A stretch of DNA of 36,446 bases from Rhodobiaceae bacterium (GTDB lineage Bacteria > Pseudomonadota > Alphaproteobacteria > RS24): the NCBI GenBank assembly GCA_002721725.1, contig PBLK01000026.1, forward strand, positions 1 through 36,446, given 5' to 3'. This document shows positions 1-9,979 of this stretch, piece after piece. The notes below the pieces were generated by a model. The model ran no database searches. It saw nothing but the letters and a program-made list of their open reading frames with translations, and was not told the DNA's origin. A program made the translations under genes and the position numbers. The stretch's first letter is position 1. Every line of letters begins with the position of its first letter.

Positions 1-2
1 CA

Positions 3-653
3 GCCGGTTTCGGGCGCATTGCCGGTCAAAGTCATGTTGTTTCGACAACACGCGGCGCTCGACGCAATGGCACGCTTGTGCCGCAACGCCTTGACCTAAG
101 CTGGACATCTGAAGATACAATCAAATCGAGCTATATGGATTATATTGACGGTGCGCCGCATAAATTCGTATCCGGCTACGCCCAACCCGAAGAATTTCGT
201 TCCAAAAACCCGATTGCCATTGAAAATGTCGGGGTTGGCAGTTTTGACCCGTTTTTGGGTCTGCTCTCGCCGTTAAACGGGCGGCCTTTGCGCGCCGCCT
301 GCAACGGGACAAAACGGATATTTGATGGGCGGCGCTTGGCGACACTAACGGCGCAAGATGTGGTTTTTGTGCCACCCTTCGAACATGATTTCCCGCAGCG
401 TCGCCCTGCCGTGAGGTGCAGTATTTTATGGCAACCCGTAGCCGGATATTCCGAAGCCAGCTTGGAGCGCGCCGCTGAGTTTCCACCAGTGCACGCGCAT
501 TTCGGTCAAATCAGTAACACCGGCTTTGCCGCACCGCTAGATATACGCGGTAAATCACGCTATGGCTGGGTCACCATCAGAGCCATCCACTACTTTGCCG
601 AGACAATGACGCCGTTTTTGCCCTTCGACATTCGTGAAATCACTGCGCCCTAA
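3..653 (+). CDS. DUF3108-like protein, 5' end missing
   Basis: This frame is open back to the first bases of the window, so the gene starts upstream and only the C-terminal 216 or so codons are present. A GTG at 78 could serve as a start, but the in-frame sequence before it (GFGRIAG...) continues a plausible domain, so I treat the gene as truncated by the window. The visible part resembles the C-terminal half of DUF3108 proteins, which are predicted to be exported beta-rich proteins of unknown function. Shared features are a DPF-type segment, a Cys followed by an FDGRR turn, and a closing stretch of short beta strands. No catalytic motif is visible. The family call rests on pattern memory only. 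Confidence 0.6.
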   Translation, partial: AGFGRIAGQSHVVSTTRGARRNGTLVPQRLDLSWTSEDTIKSSYMDYIDGAPHKFVSGYAQPEEFRSKNPIAIENVGVGSFDPFLGLLSPLNGRPLRAACNGTKRIFDGRRLATLTAQDVVFVPPFEHDFPQRRPAVRCSILWQPVAGYSEASLERAAEFPPVHAHFGQISNTGFAAPLDIRGKSRYGWVTIRAIHYFAETMTPFLPFDIREITAP

Positions 654-730
654 AGCCTGAAAGCGTCACTTTCTTAGCCAGAAGGTGCAATAAGACGTGT
701 GATCATAATTATTTGATTTTTTACTCGCCA

Positions 731-758
731 TTGCCGGTCAGCGCTCTATTTGTATATC
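731..758 (+). promoter_or_regulatory. Candidate sigma-70-type promoter for the cold-shock gene
   Basis: TTGCCG at 731-736 and TATATC at 753-758 are separated by 16 bases. Each box matches 4 of 6 consensus positions. Transcription would start near 765 and give a leader of about 75 bases, long enough for the structured 5' leader common in cold-shock mRNAs. GCGCC near 781 and GGCGC near 814 could pair across that leader. Predicted by eye only. Confidence 0.35.
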
Positions 759-840
759 TGAAGCTTAGTGTCCAATCCAAGCGCCTAATCGATTGAGACG
801 GCTTATCCGCTTCGGCGCGCTTTCAAATATGGAGGCGAAT

Positions 841-1071
841 ATGCAGACCGGAACTGTTAAATGGTTCAATTCGGCCAAAGGATATGGCTTCATCACCCCT
901 GATACAGGTGGAGATGACTGCTTTGTCCATGTAACGGCCGTTCAGGCTTCTGGCCTGAAACAATTAATCGAAGATCAGCGGGTGGAATTTGATATGCAAG
1001 AGGGCCGAAACGGCCGAATGGTTGCTTGCGAAATTTCAATTTTGGGCAGCACTGAGGCTGCCGCCGAGTAA
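841..1071 (+). CDS. Cold-shock protein, CspA family
   Basis: This is a 76-residue single cold-shock domain protein that would bind single-stranded RNA or DNA and act as an RNA chaperone. The start at 841 is preferred because GGAGG lies at 831-835, five bases before it, and because the protein then begins with the family's usual [15 protein letters not shown] (RNP1-type motif). DCFVHV follows as RNP2. An in-frame ATG at 829 would add only four residues and lies next to the ribosome-binding site itself. The tail ends in Ala/Glu-rich residues. Which csp paralogue this is cannot be told from one locus. The glutaredoxin gene follows after 56 bases and may be cotranscribed. Confidence 0.93.
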   Translation: MQTGTVKWFNSAKGYGFITPDTGGDDCFVHVTAVQASGLKQLIEDQRVEFDMQEGRNGRMVACEISILGSTEAAAE

Positions 1072-1127
1072 TATCTGCTTGCATCTAGCGCCCTTTTGTC
1101 CGATTCTAGGGCAGAAGGAGCGCTGGA

Positions 1128-1385
1128 TTGCCAAAGATAGAAATATATACCACGTCGATTTGTCCCTTCTGTCATGCAGCAAAAAAATTGCTAAACCAAA
1201 AAGGGGCAAGCTTTTCTGAGATTAGCCTAACCGAAGAGCCTCATTTGCGCGAACGCATGGTCGATCGCACCAATGGCCGCCGCTCCGTGCCGCAAATTTT
1301 CATTGATGACGCACATATTGGCGGTTGTGACGATCTCTATGCGCTGGACGCAAAGGGCGGTCTCGACCCGCTGCTCGGTTCTTAA
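1128..1385 (+). CDS. grxC: Glutaredoxin 3 (GrxC type)
   Basis: This 85-residue dithiol glutaredoxin reduces protein disulfides and glutathione mixed disulfides in the cytoplasm, using glutathione. The active site CPFC is at residues 12-15. The cis-Pro segment SVPQIFIDD and the GGCDD glutathione-binding turn follow at the expected distances, and the length is normal for GrxC. The start codon is TTG at 1128, supported by AGGAG at 1116-1120 seven bases upstream; no ATG fits the family's N-terminus. A weak inverted repeat (GCCCT at 1090-1094, AGGGC at 1108-1112) lies just before the ribosome-binding site. The stop codon is only two bases from the stop of the opposing M20 peptidase gene. Confidence 0.93.
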   Translation: MPKIEIYTTSICPFCHAAKKLLNQKGASFSEISLTEEPHLRERMVDRTNGRRSVPQIFIDDAHIGGCDDLYALDAKGGLDPLLGS

Positions 1386-1387
1386 GC

Positions 1388-2866
1388 TTACAAGCCCGAC
1401 ATCATTCTGAAATAAAAACGCACTGTATCGTTCAGCGTGGCAACGCTGATTCGCTCATTTGTGCCGTGGATACTGGCCAAGTCGCTGGGTGCCAATTGCA
1501 TATAGGTGAAGCGATAATGATTGGGCGTAATTTTGCGATAATGTCGCGTATCGGTTGCCGCTACAAGCAGGCGCGGCGTTACGATAAGCCGTTGCGGCGC
1601 CGCCGTGTCGCGAATGGCAGATGTCAGATGCTGCCAACCAAAGCCTTCGGTCGGACTGACCGGCGATGGTGACATGCCGCGCTGGCCCGAACCGTCAAAC
1701 GTTACTTCAACCCGCGCATCGTCAATCACACTGATAACGCGCGCGCGCACTGTGTCGGGGGTTTCACCGGGCAAAATACGGAAATTGACTTTCGCCGCTG
1801 CATCAATCGGCAGCACATTGGCTTTGATACCGCCTTTAATCATGGTTGCCGCCGTGGTCGTGCGCATTCCTGCTTGCGCCTGCCTGTCCCCTTCAAAAGC
1901 CCCTATGACCAGCGGTTTAAACAGCCAAAGGTTTTTCATCACCAGACGATTGGCGAAAGACATATCATCGGCCACCGCCTCCAAAAAGCTTTGCGTATGG
2001 CTAAAATCACGCGGGAATTGATTGGCCTCAAGCGCCGCAATGGCCGCCGCCAAAATACCGATAGAAGTTTGCTCCGGCGGCATGGAGGAGTGGCCACCCT
2101 CACCTATGACCTTTAACTGAAGGGTCACAATGCCTTTTTCAGCGGGGGCAATCAGCGCCATTGGTGCATCAATGCCCGGCACCACGCCTTGCGTCACCAA
2201 GCCGCCCTCATCTACCAAAAACTCAGCTTGCACGCCGCGCTTTAGCAGCAAATCAGCCATTGATTTGGCCCCGTCAATGCCTCCCTGCTCTTCGTCATGG
2301 CCAAAAGCGAAATAAATCGTCCGCTTGGGCTGCAACCCTTGCTGCAGGATATGTTCCGCTGCTTCCAATAGGCCGATAATATTGACCTTATTGTCGAGCG
2401 TGCCGCGCCCCCAAATAAAACCGTCCGCGACAACACCCGCAAAAGGCGGCTGCGTCCACTTGTCCTCTGTCCCAGGAACGACGGGCACAACATCCGTATG
2501 CCCAAGAAAAATCACCGGCTTATTGTCATCGCTGACCGGCTCACTGCCCTGCCAAGTATAGAGCAATGAATAATCCGCAATGATTTCGCGTTTCAATGCC
2601 TTGTGCACAAGCGGGAATTCTCGTTCGAGGTAATCGTGATAAGCCAGCAATTCTTTCGAAGAAGTCGGCTTGTCGCGCCCGAATGAAATGGTTTTGAAGC
2701 GCACGGACTCACTCATCAGCCGTGTCACGCGGTTGCTATCGGGACGAAAGTCAAAAACCTTACCGGCTCTTTGGTCGCTGCTTGGCATAAAAGTTCGAAC
2801 CATTAAAACCGTAAGCAGTAAAACCAAAGCCGCCGCGATGGCAGGGAGCATTCTTTTCTTAAACAT
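1388..2866 (-). CDS. M20 family metallopeptidase, membrane anchored
   Basis: This 492-residue protein has an N-terminal hydrophobic segment (about residues 8-26) that is either an uncleaved signal anchor or a signal peptide, so the catalytic part is probably periplasmic. The M20 motifs are clear: GHTDVV with metal ligands His123 and Asp125, the bridging Asp158 in TLDNK, and the DEE pair at 191-193 containing the catalytic Glu. The length and motif spacing resemble the carboxypeptidase S / PM20D1 branch, which hydrolyses peptides or N-acyl amino acids. The substrate is unknown. It follows rodA by nine bases and closes the mre/mrd unit. A role in wall-peptide trimming is possible, but only position suggests it. 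Confidence 0.88.
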   Translation of the reverse strand: MFKKRMLPAIAAALVLLLTVLMVRTFMPSSDQRAGKVFDFRPDSNRVTRLMSESVRFKTISFGRDKPTSSKELLAYHDYLEREFPLVHKALKREIIADYSLLYTWQGSEPVSDDNKPVIFLGHTDVVPVVPGTEDKWTQPPFAGVVADGFIWGRGTLDNKVNIIGLLEAAEHILQQGLQPKRTIYFAFGHDEEQGGIDGAKSMADLLLKRGVQAEFLVDEGGLVTQGVVPGIDAPMALIAPAEKGIVTLQLKVIGEGGHSSMPPEQTSIGILAAAIAALEANQFPRDFSHTQSFLEAVADDMSFANRLVMKNLWLFKPLVIGAFEGDRQAQAGMRTTTAATMIKGGIKANVLPIDAAAKVNFRILPGETPDTVRARVISVIDDARVEVTFDGSGQRGMSPSPVSPTEGFGWQHLTSAIRDTAAPQRLIVTPRLLVAATDTRHYRKITPNHYRFTYMQLAPSDLASIHGTNERISVATLNDTVRFYFRMMSGL

Positions 2867-2875
2867 TTTTGTCCC

Positions 2876-4000
2876 CTATTTCGGCAAATCCGCCATTGGC
2901 TGGCGTTCCATCGACAAAATCACGCCCAAACCTGCCATAAAAGTCAGTAGCGACGTTCCACCGTACGAAATAAATGGCAGCGGCACACCGACAACTGGCG
3001 CAAGCCCCATTACCATAGCCAGATTGACCGTGACATATATCGACAAGGCAAAAGCAAAACCAGCAATGGTAAGTTGCGAGAACCGATGGCGCATTTGCGC
3101 TGCAATGTTGAACATTAAGAAAATCATCACTGCGAACAAAAATATCAGTATTATTGAGCCAATAAAGCCAAGCTCCTCGGCATAAATGGCAAACACAAAA
3201 TCCGTGTGCCTTTCCGGTAAAAAATTAAGCTGACTTTGTGTGCCTTGCGCAATGCCCTTGCCAAACAAGCCGCCTGAACCGATGCCGATTTTAGACTGAA
3301 TAATATGATATCCAGCTCCCAGCGGGTCGCGCTCGGGGTCAAGGAATACCAAGACCCGTTCTTTTTGATATTCAAATAAATAATTCCAAACTACCGGCAC
3401 GGCAGCAATTGCAATCGCAATTCCGGCGAGGAAATAACGCATCGACACACCGGCAAGAAACACCAGGCCAATGCCGCTGGCTGCCAGCATCAACGCCGTG
3501 CCCAAATCCGGCTGTGCGAAAACAAGAAGAGCGGGTAGGCCAATCATCGCCATAGGCACAACCAAGCCCAAGGGCTGCGAAACATCATCGCGATGCAAAG
3601 TGTGGTAATAGCGCGCTAAAGCCATAATCAGAGCAAAGCGCATAAATTCGGATGGTTGCAGGGTAACAAATCCTAAATTAAGCCAACGCTGCGCTCCCAT
3701 GCCACTATTGCCGACAAGCTCCACCGCAATGAGTAACAAAAAAACCCCCCCATAAATCGGATAGGAAAAATTGAAAATTGTCCGCAAATCAAGATTGGCA
3801 ATGGCATACATGAGCAAAAGGCCGACCGCCAATCGGGTCGCGTGCCGCCATGCCCAGGGCGAAAAATCACCACCAGCAACCGAATAAAGAACCATCACGC
3901 CAATCAGCCCCAGCAGCGCCGTGATGAAAATTAACGGCATGTTCAAAAGGCCGATACTGACTAGCTGGGTCGTTCTGCCACTGCGGCCTTGGTAACTCAT
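2876..4000 (-). CDS. rodA: RodA, SEDS peptidoglycan glycosyltransferase
   Basis: This polytopic membrane protein of 374 residues and about ten transmembrane segments belongs to the SEDS family. RodA polymerises lipid II into glycan strands in the elongasome, paired with PBP2. Family hallmarks seen are GAQRWLNLG, LQPSEFMR, the QPDLGTA segment, and the C-terminal PLPFISYGGTSLL. FtsW is excluded mainly by context: the gene overlaps the end of mrdA by four bases (ATGA), the standard mrdA-rodA pairing. The N-terminus carries a short Arg/Gln-rich cytoplasmic tail. Translation is probably coupled to mrdA. Confidence 0.96.
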   Translation of the reverse strand: MSYQGRSGRTTQLVSIGLLNMPLIFITALLGLIGVMVLYSVAGGDFSPWAWRHATRLAVGLLLMYAIANLDLRTIFNFSYPIYGGVFLLLIAVELVGNSGMGAQRWLNLGFVTLQPSEFMRFALIMALARYYHTLHRDDVSQPLGLVVPMAMIGLPALLVFAQPDLGTALMLAASGIGLVFLAGVSMRYFLAGIAIAIAAVPVVWNYLFEYQKERVLVFLDPERDPLGAGYHIIQSKIGIGSGGLFGKGIAQGTQSQLNFLPERHTDFVFAIYAEELGFIGSIILIFLFAVMIFLMFNIAAQMRHRFSQLTIAGFAFALSIYVTVNLAMVMGLAPVVGVPLPFISYGGTSLLTFMAGLGVILSMERQPMADLPK

Positions 4001-5844
4001 GATGCCACCTCAGAATTGTCTTTGCCGACCAACTTGGCCGGACGAACAATATTTTTATTTTTCAAGAGCTGCACCATAATATCACGCGCAATCGGCGCTG
4101 CGACCTGCCCGCCGCCGCCTCCATGTTCAATGACAACGCTGACCGCATAACGCGGATTATTGTGCGGCACATAGCCGACAAATAGCGAGTGATCGCGCAA
4201 ATGCCAATCAAGTTTGGAATTGGGAATAACCCCGGTCAGGCGCTCATCTTTTGAAATGCGGCGCACTTGCACCGTGCCGGTCTTACCCGACATGCGCGCG
4301 CCGTCAATCAACAGGCTGGAGGCATAGGCCGTACCGTCTGGGCGGTTTACCGAGCGATACATGCCGCGCTGAACAATAGCGAGATTTTCAGGCTTTAATC
4401 GCAGTTCAGAAATCGGCTCGACCGCATTATCAGTTTTGATAATACGCGGCTGTAATAGCTTGCCACCATTTGCCAAAGCCGCCGTCATCACCGCTAATTG
4501 CAAGGGTGTTGCCAATAGATAGCCCTGCCCGATGGCAGTGATGATAGTCTCACCCGTGCGCCAACCAGTATCATAATTGGCGCGCTTCCAATCGCGCCCG
4601 GGCACAGTGCCACTCTTTTCGCCATCTAGATCAATGCCAGTCGATTTGCCGAAGCCGAAGCGACGCGCCATTGATTCTATGCGGTCAATGCCAACGCGCA
4701 GAGCCAAATCGTAAAAATATGTATCGCAAGAGCGCTCTATTGCATCAATCATATTGACCGGCCCGTGACCTTGAGATGTCCAGCAATGAAACTCCTCACG
4801 AGCAAATTTATAAATCCCAGTGCAACTAATTTTTTCTTCCGGATCAATCAGCTTATCTTCCAGCGCTGCCAACGCCACCAACATTTTGAAGGTCGAGCCG
4901 GGTGCATAAAGGCCTCGCATGGCCTTATTGACCAATGGCTTACGCTCATGATCGACAAGCCGCTCCCATTCTTCCACCTCAATACCACGCGATAATTTAT
5001 TCAAATCGAAGCTTGGCGCTGACACCATGCTGACCATTTCGCCACTATGGATATCCATGACCATTGCCGAACCGCTAAGCCCTTTAAGGCGCTGCGCCGA
5101 AAATATTTGCAAATCCAAATCAATGGACAATGCCAAGTCGCGCCCTTTTTCGCCTGGCTCAGATTGCAATTCACGCACCGTGCGCCCGATGGCATTCACC
5201 TCGACATGACGCACGCCAGGTGTGCCTCGCAAATCGCGCTCGAAATGGCGCTCAATACCGCTGCGCCCGACATGGTCACCGACAATATCATCGACACGCC
5301 GCAAGTCCTCGCGCGTTTTGGTGCCAACAAAGCCGACCAAATGAGCCACTGATTGGGCATGCGGGTAGACCCGCTTTTGCCCCACTACAGGTTCAACGCC
5401 CGAAAGATAAGGCAAGTTTAGGTTTAGCGCCGCAAACGCATCCCAAGACAAATCCTCAAGCACGACCACCGGCTTGAAAGACGGCACACGGCTAATTTTG
5501 CGGCGCATTTCATTTACCGCCGACCGGTCGAGGTTCAACAAACGGCCCAAATCATTTAGCGTCACATCCATATCGGCGACCTGTTCGGGCACCATTCGGA
5601 TTTGTAAATTGCGGTCATTATCGGCCAATAATTTGCCGCTGCGGTCGGTGATACGCCCACGCAATGCCGATATTTGAGAAATATTAACACGATTGGCCTC
5701 GGCCAATGTCGCATATACATCTGAACGCGCCACTTGCAAAAATTGTAAACGACCAGCCAATACCAGAAACAAACCAGCTTGCAGGCCGCCAAGCATCAGC
5801 AAGCGGCGCGAGAAATTTTGACCTTCAGTGTCATAAATCGACAT
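3997..5844 (-). CDS. mrdA: Penicillin-binding protein 2 (peptidoglycan DD-transpeptidase)
   Basis: This class B penicillin-binding protein of 615 residues crosslinks peptidoglycan during cell elongation. It has a short cytoplasmic tail, one transmembrane helix at about residues 15-35, a pedestal domain to about 240, and a transpeptidase domain. The active site is complete: STFK with nucleophile Ser317 and Lys320, SCD at 372-374, and KTGT at 521-524. The length is near that of E. coli PBP2. The start ATG shares one base with the mreD stop, and the end overlaps rodA by four bases, so it is translated as part of the mre/mrd unit. The order mreD-mrdA-rodA separates it from the division enzyme FtsI. 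Confidence 0.96.
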   Translation of the reverse strand: MSIYDTEGQNFSRRLLMLGGLQAGLFLVLAGRLQFLQVARSDVYATLAEANRVNISQISALRGRITDRSGKLLADNDRNLQIRMVPEQVADMDVTLNDLGRLLNLDRSAVNEMRRKISRVPSFKPVVVLEDLSWDAFAALNLNLPYLSGVEPVVGQKRVYPHAQSVAHLVGFVGTKTREDLRRVDDIVGDHVGRSGIERHFERDLRGTPGVRHVEVNAIGRTVRELQSEPGEKGRDLALSIDLDLQIFSAQRLKGLSGSAMVMDIHSGEMVSMVSAPSFDLNKLSRGIEVEEWERLVDHERKPLVNKAMRGLYAPGSTFKMLVALAALEDKLIDPEEKISCTGIYKFAREEFHCWTSQGHGPVNMIDAIERSCDTYFYDLALRVGIDRIESMARRFGFGKSTGIDLDGEKSGTVPGRDWKRANYDTGWRTGETIITAIGQGYLLATPLQLAVMTAALANGGKLLQPRIIKTDNAVEPISELRLKPENLAIVQRGMYRSVNRPDGTAYASSLLIDGARMSGKTGTVQVRRISKDERLTGVIPNSKLDWHLRDHSLFVGYVPHNNPRYAVSVVIEHGGGGGQVAAPIARDIMVQLLKNKNIVRPAKLVGKDNSEVAS

Positions 5845-6362
5845 CAGTTTCTCTCCGAGGCACTTAGGGTTTCCCTGAAAAATGTCAGTGGAAAATATAA
5901 CAGCGGAAAAAACAAGATGCAGACAAGAGCAGACAACAAAAACGGAACAGTTGCCAAGTGCAAATCACCGATCATTAAGGCCAGAAAAAATGCTGATAAA
6001 TATGTCATTGCAACCAGCACGGCAAAAGTGATCCAGTAAGAGCCAAAACTGGCTGTCGATAGAATATTGCGCTGGCTGACGCAGAGGAGATAAAAAATTA
6101 CAAATAAAGAGGACCAAAAACCAAGCGGCATTTCACTTACAATATCATTCAACAAACCTAGACTCGCCAAAAATGCGGGGGTCGCGTCACTTTCTGCCGC
6201 CAAGCCTATAAAAAAAAGTGGCGCAAAATACAGCCCAATTTTGAGCTGTGCCATAACGAAAAAATCGTTCGGTACGCTTTCGAGAAAAATAAATATAAGC
6301 ACCATAAGATATGGAAGAAAAAGGCTACCGCCGGGTTCATTACTGCTTCTAAAACGGCTCAT
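5844..6362 (-). CDS. mreD: MreD, rod-shape membrane protein
   Basis: This small integral membrane protein of 172 residues has about five hydrophobic helices and few polar stretches, as in MreD. It bridges MreC to the elongation machinery. Sequence conservation in MreD is low, so the call rests largely on size, hydropathy and its place between mreC and mrdA. The start ATG overlaps the mreC stop in an ATGA, and the TGA stop shares one base with the mrdA start. The region looks richer in A+T than its neighbours, as expected for membrane-helix codons. Confidence 0.9.
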   Translation of the reverse strand: MSRFRSSNEPGGSLFLPYLMVLIFIFLESVPNDFFVMAQLKIGLYFAPLFFIGLAAESDATPAFLASLGLLNDIVSEMPLGFWSSLFVIFYLLCVSQRNILSTASFGSYWITFAVLVAMTYLSAFFLALMIGDLHLATVPFLLSALVCILFFPLLYFPLTFFRETLSASERN

Positions 6363-7225
6363 TGTGATATATCCGGCGCCAATTGAAGCTCGCTCGGGGG
6401 AGCTTTTGTCGCTTGCGACAGCACCAAGCGCACATAGTTAAGCCCCTGTAAATCATCGAGTAGCTGCACGGTTAATTTGCCGTCTTCATTGCGTCGTACC
6501 AATGCCACCGGCAAGCCGACAGGAATTTGCCCCCCGCGCCCTGATGTAACCAGTAAATCGCCATCTTTCAATTCCGCCTGACGAGGCAAAAATTGTAATT
6601 CAGGTTGCGGTCGATTGGTGCCCGACAAAATTGCTTGCACATCAGATGACAATGCGACTACGGGAATATGACTGTTGAAATCGGTCAGCAATAAAATACG
6701 GGATGAATTACTTCCACTGGAAATTACGCGCCCAATCAGCCCGTTCGGCCCCATAGCGGCTTGCCCGGGTGCAATGCCCCTGTCGCGCCCACCTTTGGTG
6801 ACCAAAGTATGCACAAACGGGCTGTTCAAATCGGCAATGACACGCGCATTGACCATTTGCAAATCTGGCTCACTCGGCAGGTTAAGCAAGCCGCGATATT
6901 GCTGCATCAGAAATTCGGCCCGCGTAAGTTCATTGATCCGCTCACGTAGTTCGATATTTTGCCGCTCCAATTCGCGATTGCGATTTCTGACATCACCTAG
7001 AGTGGTGAAATAATTTCCGATATCTTCAACTGCCTGTGCCGGTCGCCCCGCCAATTCCAGCATCGGGCTAGTCAGGTCGAAAACAAGCTGGCGAACAGCA
7101 GATACGCGCGGGTCATCTTTTGGAATAATGGCGAGAACAAGAAAACCGGCAACCAGGCACAAGGCTGCGATGCCGGCGACACTTATCAGCCGTGTTTCGG
7201 TTCCGCCTATGCTTGGTTTGGCCAC
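6359..7225 (-). CDS. mreC: MreC, rod-shape-determining protein
   Basis: MreC (288 residues) is a bitopic periplasmic scaffold that binds PBP2 and helps activate the elongasome. The sequence shows a cytoplasmic stub, a transmembrane helix at about residues 15-35, a charged coiled coil at about 75-110 (NRELERQNIELRERINEL), and the double beta-barrel domain with GLIGRVI, LLLTDFNSHIPV and VTSGRGGQIPVGLPV. The start is GTG at 7225, preceded by a strong GGAGAGGGG ribosome-binding site; no better ATG exists. It lies 22 bases after mreB and overlaps mreD by four bases. Confidence 0.95.
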   Translation of the reverse strand: MAKPSIGGTETRLISVAGIAALCLVAGFLVLAIIPKDDPRVSAVRQLVFDLTSPMLELAGRPAQAVEDIGNYFTTLGDVRNRNRELERQNIELRERINELTRAEFLMQQYRGLLNLPSEPDLQMVNARVIADLNSPFVHTLVTKGGRDRGIAPGQAAMGPNGLIGRVISSGSNSSRILLLTDFNSHIPVVALSSDVQAILSGTNRPQPELQFLPRQAELKDGDLLVTSGRGGQIPVGLPVALVRRNEDGKLTVQLLDDLQGLNYVRLVLSQATKAPPSELQLAPDISQ

Positions 7226-7247
7226 TGAACCCCTCTCCGTTCAGCCT

Positions 7248-8300
<1,053 letters not shown>

Positions 8301-8317
8301 TCAATAGGAACAGTAAT

Positions 8318-9886
8318 TTAAGCGATCAGAGAGCCGGGCGCTTGTTTCTCACGCTTTATCAGTAATTTGTTTAGTGCACTGACATAAGCCCGCGCTGACG
8401 CCACCATAGTGTCAGTATCGGCGGCACGACCGGTAACCGTTTTACCTTTTTCTTCCAATCTGACACTGACTTCAGCTTGCGCATCCGTGCCTTCGGTAAC
8501 CGCATGGACTTGATACAGTTGCAAATTCGCCTCATGCGGGAACAGCGCATTAATGGCATTAAAAGTGGCATCAACTGGGCCATCGCCAGTGCTATCGATT
8601 TCAGTCTCTTTTCCGTCAATCTCCAGTTTCAGGTTGGCCTGTTGCGGCCCTTCCGAACCTGCAATGACACGCAAGGAAACCAGCTTAACGCGATCTGCCC
8701 CTTTGGCTACTTCATTATCGACAAGAGCGACAATATCATCGTCAAACACATGTTTTTTACGGTCGGCCAAATCTTTGAAGCGGGTAAACGCTTCTTGCAA
8801 TTGATTATCGCCCAGCTCATATCCCAGCGCTTTAATCTTTTCGCGGAACGCATGGCGACCTGAGTGTTTACCCATCACCAGAGAGGTTTGCGAAATGCCA
8901 ACACTTTCTGGTGTCATGATTTCGTAAGTCTGGTTGTTTTTTAGCATACCGTCCTGGTGAATGCCGCTTTCATGAGCAAAAGCATTTTGTCCAACAATAG
9001 CTTTATTATATTGTACCGGAAAAGCTGTGACTGACGAAACCAGTTTGGAAGCACGCGACAGGCTTGTAGTTTCAATATTAGTCCATTGCGGCATGGCGTC
9101 ATTGCGCACATTCAGCGCCATAACAATTTCTTCCAAAGCCGCATTACCGGCGCGTTCACCCAAGCCATTAATGGTGCACTCGACTTGCCGCGCACCGGCT
9201 TGCACACCCGACAAGGAATTGGCAACTGCCAGCCCCAAATCATTATGGCAATGGGTCGAGATAATCGCCTTTTCAATATTCGGCACGCGCTGGAGCAACA
9301 TGGTGATAATCTCGAAATATTCCTGCGGCACTGTATAGCCCACAGTATCAGGAATATTAATTGTGGTGGCTCCTGCCTTAATAGCGGTTTCTACCGTGGC
9401 GCACAAAAAATCGCGGTCCGTGCGGGTTGCATCCTCTGGCGACCATTCAACGTTTTCGACAAGATTGCGCGCGTGGCTGACGGAGAAGGCAATTGCTTCC
9501 ATTACCTCATCGGGTTCCATTTGCAGCTTGTGCTTCATGTGCACCGGACTAGTTGAAATAAAAGTATGGATACGCGGGTTTTTCGCGTGCTTCACTGCAT
9601 CGGCAGCGCGGTCAATATCTTTTGCACCGGCCCGGGCCAAACCACATACTTGCGCATTTTGCATTAGCTTGGCGACTTCCGACACGCTTTCAAAATCGCC
9701 ATTTGAGGCAATCGGAAACCCCGCTTCGATAACATCAACACCCATTGCATCCAGCAACTCGGCGATTTGTAGTTTTTCTTCCAGCGACATAGACGCGCCC
9801 GGTGACTGCTCGCCGTCACGCAAAGTGGTATCGAAAATATAGACGCGGTCGTGTTCGTGGCCGCTTTGTTTGATTGAGTTGATCAT
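8318..9886 (-). CDS. leuA: 2-isopropylmalate synthase
   Basis: LeuA condenses acetyl-CoA with 2-oxoisovalerate, the committed step of leucine synthesis. It has the catalytic TIM-barrel motifs [12 protein letters not shown] and [24 protein letters not shown] in the linker, and the C-terminal leucine-sensing domain (from about residue 400), so feedback inhibition is expected. I place the start at ATG 9886 because AAGGA lies seven bases upstream; an in-frame ATG at 9901 has only a weak site and would add five residues. The resulting 522 residues match the usual long bacterial form. The gene is preceded by an apparent leucine leader-peptide region (9887-10089) and followed 29 bases later by mreB. 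Confidence 0.96.
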   Translation of the reverse strand: MINSIKQSGHEHDRVYIFDTTLRDGEQSPGASMSLEEKLQIAELLDAMGVDVIEAGFPIASNGDFESVSEVAKLMQNAQVCGLARAGAKDIDRAADAVKHAKNPRIHTFISTSPVHMKHKLQMEPDEVMEAIAFSVSHARNLVENVEWSPEDATRTDRDFLCATVETAIKAGATTINIPDTVGYTVPQEYFEIITMLLQRVPNIEKAIISTHCHNDLGLAVANSLSGVQAGARQVECTINGLGERAGNAALEEIVMALNVRNDAMPQWTNIETTSLSRASKLVSSVTAFPVQYNKAIVGQNAFAHESGIHQDGMLKNNQTYEIMTPESVGISQTSLVMGKHSGRHAFREKIKALGYELGDNQLQEAFTRFKDLADRKKHVFDDDIVALVDNEVAKGADRVKLVSLRVIAGSEGPQQANLKLEIDGKETEIDSTGDGPVDATFNAINALFPHEANLQLYQVHAVTEGTDAQAEVSVRLEEKGKTVTGRAADTDTMVASARAYVSALNKLLIKREKQAPGSLIA

Positions 9887-9890
9887 AGTC

Positions 9891-9917
9891 TCATCCTTCA
9901 TGTGACCTATGGGTCAT
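9891..9917 (-). CDS. Possible 8-codon mini-ORF before leuA
   Basis: An ATG at 9917 follows a strong AGGAAAGGA sequence four bases upstream. It opens an 8-codon frame (MTHRSHEG) that stops four bases before the leuA ATG. It is in a different frame from leuA and crosses the leuA ribosome-binding site. Ribosomes on it could keep that site open or pass on to leuA. The inverted repeat TGACC-N4-GGTCA (9902-9915) lies inside it. Expression is unproven. Confidence 0.3.
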   Translation of the reverse strand: MTHRSHEG

Positions 9918-9937
9918 GTGTTCCTTTCCTGATAAAT

Positions 9938-9979
9938 CCCCTGAAAACGCGCCGTTCATCGACTGTCCGATCTCAGGGG
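9938..9979 (-). promoter_or_regulatory. Hairpin at the end of the leuA leader ORF
   Basis: CCCCTGA at 9938-9944 and TCAGGGG at 9973-9979 are perfect inverted repeats (7 base pairs) around a 28-base loop, which itself holds a small ATCG/CGAT stem. Read on the minus strand, the leader ORF's UGA stop is part of the upstream arm, so a ribosome at the stop would block the stem. Only a short AUUUAU follows the downstream arm, so this is not a textbook intrinsic terminator. It may be a pause or Rho-dependent element, or part of a translational switch. Confidence 0.5.
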
